A stretch of DNA of 37,684 bases from an uncultured Burkholderiales bacterium (GTDB taxonomy: Bacteria > Pseudomonadota > Gammaproteobacteria > Burkholderiales > Burkholderiaceae_E): positions 1-37,684 of the forward strand of contig CAIVAS010000145.1 of the NCBI GenBank assembly GCA_903903975.1, written 5' to 3'. Below, in pieces: positions 32,289-37,684 of this stretch. The notes under the pieces were generated by a model. That model ran no database searches, was not told the origin of the DNA, and saw nothing but the letters and a program-made list of their open reading frames with translations. How positions within the stretch are numbered: the stretch's first letter is position 1; every line of letters starts with the position of its first letter. Both the position numbers and the translations under genes were made by a program.

Positions 32289-32581
32289 ATCCGGAACGTC
32301 TGATGCAGGTGCTGCTCGCACCGATCGTTTCTGAAAAGAGCACGATGCTCGCCGACAAGAACAACCAGGTCGGATTCCGCGTGATCCAGGATGCCACCAA
32401 GCCTGAGATCAAGGCCGCGGTCGAACTGATGTTCAAGGTCGAGGTCGAATCGGTTCAGGTTCTGAACCAGAAAGGCAAGGCCAAGCGGTCGGGCCGTTTC
32501 CTGGGGCGGCGCAGCAATGTGCGCAAGGCATATGTCTGCCTGAAGCCCGGCCAGGAAATCAATTTCGCGGAGACCCGATAA
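32285..32581 (+). CDS. rplW: 50S ribosomal protein L23
   Basis: A 98-residue L23, which lies at the peptide exit and docks trigger factor and SRP. Conserved parts are [20 protein letters not shown] and VNQKGK-type loop residues ([20 protein letters not shown]). ATGA overlap with rplD; rplB begins at the next base. Confidence 0.98.
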   Translation: MNPERLMQVLLAPIVSEKSTMLADKNNQVGFRVIQDATKPEIKAAVELMFKVEVESVQVLNQKGKAKRSGRFLGRRSNVRKAYVCLKPGQEINFAETR

Positions 32582-33409
32582 ATGACCGTCGTCAAAGTCA
32601 AACCAACATCCCCCGGTCGCCGGGGAATGGTCAAGGTGGTTACGCCGGGTCTGCACAAAGGCAAGCCGCATGCAGCACTGCTCGAGCCGCAGACACGCGG
32701 GTCGGGCCGCAACAACCTTGGTCACATCACCACGCGTCATCGCGGCGGCGGACACAAGTCGCATTACCGTGTCGTCGATTTCAAGCGCAACAAGGACGGG
32801 ATTCCGGCCAAGGTCGAGCGCATTGAATACGATCCGAATCGCAGCGCGCATCTGGCCTTGCTGTGCTACGCCGACGGCGAGCGTCGCTATATCCTTGCGC
32901 CGCGCGGCGTGTCGGCTGGCGTGGCCCTGATGTCCGGGGCCGAGGCGCCGATTCGCTCGGGCAATACCCTGCCGATCCGCAATATTCCGGTGGGCTCAAC
33001 CATTCATTGCATCGAGATGCTTCCCGGCAAGGGTGCGCAGATTGCCCGCTCTGCCGGTGCGTCGGCGCAGCTGCTGGCGCGCGAAGGCACCTATGCGCAG
33101 GTTCGCCTGCGCTCGGGTGAGATTCGCCGGGTGCATATCGAGTGCCGCGCGACGCTTGGCGAAGTTGGCAACGAAGAGCACAACCTGCGCCAGATCGGCA
33201 AGGCGGGCGCGACGCGCTGGCGCGGTATCCGCCCGACGGTTCGCGGTGTTGCCATGAACCCGGTCGATCATCCGCACGGTGGCGGCGAAGGCAAGACCGG
33301 CGAAGGACGCGTGCCGGTGAACCCGTGGGGTCAGCCTACCAAGGGCTACCGTACGCGTCGAAACAAGCGCACGAACTCGATGATCGTTCAGCGTCGCTTC
33401 AAGAAATAA
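32582..33409 (+). CDS. rplB: 50S ribosomal protein L2
   Basis: A 275-residue L2, needed for subunit joining and the peptidyl transferase centre. Highly conserved stretches are [32 protein letters not shown] and [19 protein letters not shown]. It is directly adjacent to rplW with no spacer. Confidence 0.98.
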   Translation: MTVVKVKPTSPGRRGMVKVVTPGLHKGKPHAALLEPQTRGSGRNNLGHITTRHRGGGHKSHYRVVDFKRNKDGIPAKVERIEYDPNRSAHLALLCYADGERRYILAPRGVSAGVALMSGAEAPIRSGNTLPIRNIPVGSTIHCIEMLPGKGAQIARSAGASAQLLAREGTYAQVRLRSGEIRRVHIECRATLGEVGNEEHNLRQIGKAGATRWRGIRPTVRGVAMNPVDHPHGGGEGKTGEGRVPVNPWGQPTKGYRTRRNKRTNSMIVQRRFKK

Positions 33410-33419
33410 CGGGTGACCC

Positions 33420-33716
33420 ATGGCACGTTCAGTTAAAAAAGGACCTTTCGTCGACGACCACCTCATGAAAAAGGTGGACAAGGCGCAGGCCATCAAAGAC
33501 AAGAAGCCGATCAAGACCTGGTCGCGCCGTTCGACGATTCTTCCCGAATTCATCGGGTTGACCATCGCGGTCCATAACGGCAAGCAGCACATCCCGGTCT
33601 TCGTCAACGAGAACATGGTCGGTCACAAGCTCGGCGAGTTTTCGCTCACCCGCACCTTCAAAGGCCACGCGGCCGACAAGAAGGCGGGTGCCAAGGGCAA
33701 GGGCGCGCGCAAGTAA
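33420..33716 (+). CDS. rpsS: 30S ribosomal protein S19
   Basis: A 98-residue S19 from the small-subunit head. It matches the family throughout ([54 protein letters not shown]). Part of rplB-rpsS-rplV. Confidence 0.98.
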   Translation: MARSVKKGPFVDDHLMKKVDKAQAIKDKKPIKTWSRRSTILPEFIGLTIAVHNGKQHIPVFVNENMVGHKLGEFSLTRTFKGHAADKKAGAKGKGARK

Positions 33717-33731
33717 GGAGTGACAGTCAAA

Positions 33732-34061
33732 ATGGAAACCAAAGCCATTCTTCACGGCGTCCGTCTCTCTGCCCAAAAGGGCAGGCTCTCCGCCGATCTG
33801 ATTCGCGGCAAGCCGGTCGAGCAGGCGCTCAACATCCTTACCTTCTCCCCGAAGAAGGCGTCGAAGATCATCAAGAAAGTGCTCGAGTCGGCCATTGCCA
33901 ACGCCGAGCACAACGATGGTGCCGACGTCGACGAGTTGAAGGTCAAGACCATCCATGTCGAGAAGGGTGCTTCGCTGCGCCGATTCGACGCCAGGGCCAA
34001 GGGCCGCGGCGTTCAGATCGAAAAGCAGACTTGCCACATCTTCGTGACCGTCGGCAACTGA
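33732..34061 (+). CDS. rplV: 50S ribosomal protein L22
   Basis: A 109-residue L22, lining the exit tunnel. I choose the ATG at 33732 ([19 protein letters not shown]), with GGAG 12-15 bases upstream, rather than the in-frame GTG four codons earlier. The C-terminal [20 protein letters not shown] is typical. Confidence 0.96.
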   Translation: METKAILHGVRLSAQKGRLSADLIRGKPVEQALNILTFSPKKASKIIKKVLESAIANAEHNDGADVDELKVKTIHVEKGASLRRFDARAKGRGVQIEKQTCHIFVTVGN

Positions 34062-34077
34062 GCGCAGGAATAAGACG

Positions 34078-34977
34078 ATGGGACAAAAAATCCACCCGAC
34101 CGGCTTTCGACTCGCGGTCAGCCGCAATTGGTCGTCACGCTGGTATGCCAACAGCCGGGATTTTCCCGGCATGCTCAACGAGGACATCAAGGTCCGCGCC
34201 TATCTTCGCAAGAAGCTGCGTGGCGCCTCGGTCGGCCGCGTTCTGATCGAACGACCGTCCAAGAATGCGCGCATCACGATCTTCTCGGCGCGACCGGGCG
34301 TGGTGATCGGCAAAAAAGGCGAAGACATCGAGATTCTCAAGGCCGAGCTTCAGCGCCTGCTGAAAGTGCCGGTGCATGTGAACATCGAAGAGATCCGCAA
34401 GCCCGAAACCGACGCGCAGTTGATTGCCGATTCGATCACCCAGCAGCTCGAGAAACGGATCATGTTCCGTCGGGCCATGAAGCGTGCGATGCAAAACGCG
34501 ATGCGACTTGGTGCTCTGGGCATCAAGATCATGAGCTCGGGTCGCCTGAACGGCGCTGAAATCGCCCGGGTCGAGTGGTACCGCGAAGGCCGCGTGCCGC
34601 TTCATACCCTGCGTGCCGATATTGACTACGGCACCTCGGAAGCTGAAACCACCTACGGCATCATCGGGGTGAAGGTCTGGGTCTACAAAGGCGATACCCT
34701 TGGACGCTCCGATGTCGCAGCTGCTGAAAAAGATGCTGCACCGCCGCCCGAGCGCGAAGATCGTCGCCCCCGCCGTCCTGGCGGAGCGCCGGGTCGTCCC
34801 GGTGAGCGTCGCGGTCCTGGCGGCGGCGCCCCTGGCGGTCGCCGTCCTGCAGACGCCGACACCAAACCTGCCGCTGGTGCCCCCGACGCACCCAAATCAA
34901 TCGTCAAGCGCGTCCGCAAATCCAGCGGCGACGCCCCCGCGGGCGAGACCAAGCCCGTCGAGCCCAAGGGGCAATAA
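34078..34977 (+). CDS. rpsC: 30S ribosomal protein S3 with basic C-terminal extension
   Basis: A 299-residue S3. The core is normal: [20 protein letters not shown], the KH-domain [12 protein letters not shown], and [20 protein letters not shown]. After about residue 220 there is a Pro/Arg/Gly-rich tail ([12 protein letters not shown]-like) of some 75 residues, ending PVEPKGQ. Such tails are common in Burkholderiales S3 and are not a frameshift. The tail is coded by GC-rich repeats. Confidence 0.97.
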   Translation: MGQKIHPTGFRLAVSRNWSSRWYANSRDFPGMLNEDIKVRAYLRKKLRGASVGRVLIERPSKNARITIFSARPGVVIGKKGEDIEILKAELQRLLKVPVHVNIEEIRKPETDAQLIADSITQQLEKRIMFRRAMKRAMQNAMRLGALGIKIMSSGRLNGAEIARVEWYREGRVPLHTLRADIDYGTSEAETTYGIIGVKVWVYKGDTLGRSDVAAAEKDAAPPPEREDRRPRRPGGAPGRPGERRGPGGGAPGGRRPADADTKPAAGAPDAPKSIVKRVRKSSGDAPAGETKPVEPKGQ

Positions 34978-34986
34978 GGAACGACC

Positions 34987-35403
34987 ATGCTGCAACCTGC
35001 ACGACGCAAATACCGCAAGGAGCAAAAGGGCCGCAACAAGGGCATCGCAACCCGCGGCACTAATGTTTCATTCGGGGAGTTTGGCCTCAAGGCCATCGGA
35101 CGTGGCCGCCTTACCGCGCGCCAGATCGAGGCGGCTCGTCGAGCCATGACTCGTCACATCAAGCGGGGCGGTCGCATCTGGATCCGTATCTTTCCGGACA
35201 AGCCGATCTCGCAAAAGCCGGCCGAAGTCCGTATGGGTAACGGCAAGGGCAATCCCGAGTACTACGTGGCCGAGATTCAGCCGGGCAAGGTGCTCTACGA
35301 AATGGACGGCGTTGAAGAAACCCTGGCACGCGAAGCCTTTGCGCTCGCCGCCGCCAAGCTGCCGATCGCAACGATCTTCGTTGCCCGGCACTTGGGCGCC
35401 TGA
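34987..35403 (+). CDS. rplP: 50S ribosomal protein L16
   Basis: A 138-residue L16, which contacts the A-site tRNA. Conserved parts are [39 protein letters not shown] and [20 protein letters not shown]. It starts nine bases after rpsC with an AAGGAACG ribosome-binding site. Confidence 0.98.
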   Translation: MLQPARRKYRKEQKGRNKGIATRGTNVSFGEFGLKAIGRGRLTARQIEAARRAMTRHIKRGGRIWIRIFPDKPISQKPAEVRMGNGKGNPEYYVAEIQPGKVLYEMDGVEETLAREAFALAAAKLPIATIFVARHLGA

Positions 35404-35417
35404 ACGAAAGGATCGTC

Positions 35418-35612
35418 ATGGATATGTCTGAATTGACAAGCAAGGGCAGTGAAGAGCTCGGCAAGGAATTGTCCGATCTGCTGCGGGCCCAGTTTTCGCT
35501 GCGGATGCAGATTGCCACCCAGCAGCTCAACAACACGTCGCAACTGCGCAAGGTCCGTCGCGACATTGCCCGCGTGAAGACCGTGATGACCCAGAAGGCG
35601 GCAGCGAAATGA
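35418..35612 (+). CDS. rpmC: 50S ribosomal protein L29
   Basis: A 64-residue L29 near the exit tunnel, with the family signature [20 protein letters not shown]. The start at 35418 has a GAAAGGA site; a second in-frame ATG two codons on is less likely. The stop overlaps rpsQ (ATGA). Confidence 0.97.
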   Translation: MDMSELTSKGSEELGKELSDLLRAQFSLRMQIATQQLNNTSQLRKVRRDIARVKTVMTQKAAAK

Positions 35613-35893
35613 GCGAAGTGACTGTTCCCCAGGAAGCCGGAGAAGCTGGCCAGCGCACGCTGACCGGCCGCGTTGTCAGCAACAAGATGCAAAAGACCGT
35701 GACCGTGCTGATCGAGCGCAAGGTCAAGCATCCGCTGTATGGCAAGTACGTCACCCGTTCGACCAAGTACCACGCTCACACCGAAGACGCCCTGAACGAG
35801 GGCGATACCGTTGAGATCAAGGAGTGCCGCCCTCTGTCACGGACCAAGACCTGGACGGTTGTCCGGCTGGTCCAGGCATCGCGCGGCGTTTGA
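35609..35893 (+). CDS. rpsQ: 30S ribosomal protein S17
   Basis: A 94-residue S17, a primary 16S rRNA binder. Conserved parts are [37 protein letters not shown] and [14 protein letters not shown]. It is the last gene of the S10 operon. Confidence 0.98.
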   Translation: MSEVTVPQEAGEAGQRTLTGRVVSNKMQKTVTVLIERKVKHPLYGKYVTRSTKYHAHTEDALNEGDTVEIKECRPLSRTKTWTVVRLVQASRGV

Positions 35894-35913
35894 AATCTTT
35901 TGAGCTGAAAGCC

Positions 35914-35939
35914 TCAGGGTTGTTGACAGCCCTGATTTT
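35914..35939 (+). terminator. Weak terminator-like hairpin after rpsQ
   Basis: TCAGGG and CCCTGA form a 6-bp stem with a 10-base loop, followed by four Ts. It overlaps the -35 element of the next promoter, so termination and initiation signals are fused here. Confidence 0.4.
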
Positions 35940-35950
35940 CGTGTCATAAT
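35923..35950 (+). promoter_or_regulatory. Promoter of the spc operon
   Basis: TTGACA (35923-35928) and CATAAT (35945-35950) are separated by 16 bases. This is the usual place for a separate spc promoter, between rpsQ and rplN. Confidence 0.8.
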
Positions 35951-35971
35951 CATAGTCTTTCTCTTTTTCAG

Positions 35972-36065
35972 CGCAGGCAGTTCGGTCTGCGTCCAGGCAA
36001 AGAGATCCAATCCCGTTCTACGGGGCCAAGACTGACCGCGGCGGTGCTGTTCCGGGCTTACCCGG
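35972..36065 (+). promoter_or_regulatory. Structured leader of the spc operon
   Basis: A leader of about 140 bases has three small hairpins: CGCAG/CTGCG (35972-35991), CCCG-TTCTA-CGGG (36012-36024) and CCGGG-CTTA-CCCGG (36052-36065). It may serve feedback control by a ribosomal protein; this is inference. Confidence 0.4.
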
Positions 36066-36096
36066 GCGTCCAGGCGGATCAAGTTGGGAGTAAGTC

Positions 36097-36465
36097 ATGA
36101 TTCAGATGCAGTCGATGCTGGACGTCGCCGATAACACTGGCGCGCGTTCGGTGATGTGTATCAAGGTGCTGGGCGGCTCGAAGCGCCGCTATGCCGGTAT
36201 CGGCGACATCATCAAGGTCTCGATCAAGGAGGCGCAGCCGCGCGGCCGGGTCAAGAAAGGTGAGGTCTATAACGCGGTTGTCGTGCGCACGGCCAAGGGT
36301 GTTCGTCGCCCGGATGGCTCGCTCGTCAAGTTCGATGGCAACGCAGCTGTGTTGCTGAACGCCAAGCTTGAGCCGATCGGTACCCGTATTTTCGGGCCGG
36401 TGACGCGTGAGCTTCGAAATGAGCGATTCATGAAGATTGTCTCGCTCGCGCCTGAAGTGCTGTAA
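36097..36465 (+). CDS. rplN: 50S ribosomal protein L14
   Basis: A 122-residue L14 from the subunit interface. Conserved parts are [20 protein letters not shown] and [20 protein letters not shown]. It is the first gene of the spc operon, with a TTGGGAG ribosome-binding site. Confidence 0.98.
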   Translation: MIQMQSMLDVADNTGARSVMCIKVLGGSKRRYAGIGDIIKVSIKEAQPRGRVKKGEVYNAVVVRTAKGVRRPDGSLVKFDGNAAVLLNAKLEPIGTRIFGPVTRELRNERFMKIVSLAPEVL

Positions 36466-36478
36466 GAGGGGCACATCC

Positions 36479-36796
36479 ATGGAAAAAATTCGCAAAGGCG
36501 ATGAGGTGGTCGTGATCACCGGTCGCGACAAAGGCAAGCGTGGCACGGTTAGTGCCCGTATCGACGAGCGTCTGGTGATGGTTGATGGCATCAACGTCGT
36601 CAAGAAGCATGCTCGTCCGAATCCGATGAAGGGTGTGACCGGTGGCATCGTCGACAAGGTGATGCCGATCGATCAGTCCAATCTCATGATCTTCAATCCT
36701 GGTAGCGGCAAGGGCGACCGGGTCGGTTTCCGGATGCTCGAAGACGGCACGAAGGTTCGGGTGTTCCGTTCAAACGGCGAACAGGTCAAGGCCTGA
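36479..36796 (+). CDS. rplX: 50S ribosomal protein L24
   Basis: A 105-residue L24, an assembly initiator of the large subunit, with the KOW motif [20 protein letters not shown] near the N-terminus and [11 protein letters not shown] after it. I start at the ATG at 36479 (MEKIRKGD) with an AGAGGGG site upstream; a longer in-frame start would overlap rplN and is not typical. Confidence 0.97.
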   Translation: MEKIRKGDEVVVITGRDKGKRGTVSARIDERLVMVDGINVVKKHARPNPMKGVTGGIVDKVMPIDQSNLMIFNPGSGKGDRVGFRMLEDGTKVRVFRSNGEQVKA

Positions 36797-36824
36797 GGCC
36801 GCGGATAACGAGGAAATCACTGAA

Positions 36825-37364
36825 ATGGCTCGTCTGCAACAAACTTACCGCGAGAAAATCGCGCCCGACCTGATGAAGCAGTTTGGTTATTCGTCGGTCA
36901 TGGAAGTCCCGCGTATCACCAAGATCACGCTGAATATGGGCGTGGGGGAGGCGATCGGCGACAAGAAACTACTCGATCTGGCAACCGCCGATCTGGTCAA
37001 GATCGCTGGCCAGAAGCCGGTGTCGACCAAGGCCCGCAAGGCGATCGCCGGCTTCAAGATTCGTGCCGGCTATCCGATCGGCTGCATGGTCACGCTGCGC
37101 GGCGATCGTATGTACGAATTCCTCGACCGGCTTGTCACGATCGCGCTCCCGCGTGTTCGCGATTTCCGCGGGATCTCCGGTCGCGCCTTCGACGGGCGTG
37201 GCAATTACAACCTCGGTGTGAAGGAGCAGATCATCTTCCCCGAGATCGAATACGACAAGGTCGATAAGGTGCGGGGTCTGAACATCAGCATCGCTACCAC
37301 CGCCAAGTCCGACGATGAAGCAAAGGCGCTGCTGACCGCGTTCCGCTTCCCGTTCCGTAACTGA
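36825..37364 (+). CDS. rplE: 50S ribosomal protein L5
   Basis: A 179-residue L5, which contacts 5S rRNA and the P-site tRNA. Conserved parts are [39 protein letters not shown] and [20 protein letters not shown]. Usual length, no anomalies. Confidence 0.98.
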   Translation: MARLQQTYREKIAPDLMKQFGYSSVMEVPRITKITLNMGVGEAIGDKKLLDLATADLVKIAGQKPVSTKARKAIAGFKIRAGYPIGCMVTLRGDRMYEFLDRLVTIALPRVRDFRGISGRAFDGRGNYNLGVKEQIIFPEIEYDKVDKVRGLNISIATTAKSDDEAKALLTAFRFPFRN

Positions 37365-37374
37365 GGGTTGATAA

Positions 37375-37680
37375 GTGGCCAAGACCTCCCTGATTGAGCG
37401 CGAAAAGAAACGCGAGATGCTGGTGAAGAAGTACGCACCGAAGCGCGCCGAACTCAACGCGATCATTGACGACCAGTCCAAGTCTGAGGAAGAGCGCTTT
37501 CAGGCGCGCCTCAAACTGCAGCAGCTGCCCCGCAATTCGAGCCCGACCCGTCTTCGCAATCGTTGCGAACTGACAGGCCGACCCCGCGGTACCTACCGCA
37601 AATTTGGACTTGCCCGTAGCAAGCTGCGCGAGATTGCCATGCGCGGCGAAGTGCCGGGCATGACCAAGGCGAGCTGGTAA
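37375..37680 (+). CDS. rpsN: 30S ribosomal protein S14 (zinc-free form)
   Basis: A 101-residue S14 that starts with GTG. It is the long form without the CxxC zinc motifs (one Cys, in [20 protein letters not shown]). The GGAG after the stop is probably the ribosome-binding site of the next spc gene, rpsH, beyond the window. Confidence 0.97.
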   Translation: MAKTSLIEREKKREMLVKKYAPKRAELNAIIDDQSKSEEERFQARLKLQQLPRNSSPTRLRNRCELTGRPRGTYRKFGLARSKLREIAMRGEVPGMTKASW

Positions 37681-37684
37681 GGAG

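Noticed and set aside
34740-34974. The long Pro/Arg/Gly tail of S3 as a frameshift
   Set aside because: Similar tails are common in Burkholderiales S3, and the frame closes just before a normal rplP start.

Overview
The window looks like a chromosomal segment of a betaproteobacterium, most likely order Burkholderiales. The evidence is the high GC content, a PhaM-type PHB granule protein, two Bug/TctC solute-binding proteins, the tRNA-Tyr/Gly/Thr-tuf arrangement, and the proline/arginine-rich C-terminal extension on ribosomal protein S3. The genus cannot be fixed from sequence reading alone.

Layout. (1) Positions 1-7342: a tightly packed minus-strand operon (secreted glutathione peroxidase, FAD oxidoreductase, DUF1365, cyclopropane-synthase-like methyltransferase, chalcone-isomerase-like protein, GPH/MFS transporter). 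It is divergent from a MerR regulator with a cobalamin-binding domain (LitR/CarH type). Overlapping divergent promoters and three copies of a TTTGTCC-A-GGACAAA palindrome lie at the divide. This looks like a light- or photo-oxidation-responsive membrane lipid modification system. (2) 7311-13253: an AT-richer outer-membrane protein gene, FIST sensor plus PhaM, GhrA-type reductase, a five-helix/His-rich/cupredoxin fusion, and an FAH-family hydrolase. (3) 13314-20753: a PEP-CTERM exported protein, an EF-hand protein with a clear terminator, a chemotaxis receptor, and a Bug - amidohydrolase - Bug group. (4) 20840-27052: PsiE-like protein, metallo-beta-lactamase-fold protein with a degraded metal motif, TetR regulator, and paaABCDE (phenylacetyl-CoA epoxidase), with a 16-bp operator palindrome inside the paaA promoter spacer. 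(5) 27053-37684: KGG stress protein, three tRNAs, tuf, and then the S10 and spc ribosomal protein operons up to rpsN.

The ribosomal region has two oddities. tuf has the upstream neighbours of one tuf copy (tRNA-Tyr/Gly/Thr) and the downstream neighbours of the other (rpsJ), so either the two tuf loci recombined or the assembly is joined wrongly. The S10 operon is also split: rpsJ is followed by a terminator and an uncharacterised two-helix membrane protein, and rplC restarts from its own promoter behind a structured leader.

The strongest candidates for something not yet described are the cobalamin regulator / GPx / lipid-modification operon with its operator triad, and the membrane-cupredoxin fusion. 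Short degenerate tandem repeats (11-14 bp units) recur in several gene junctions.
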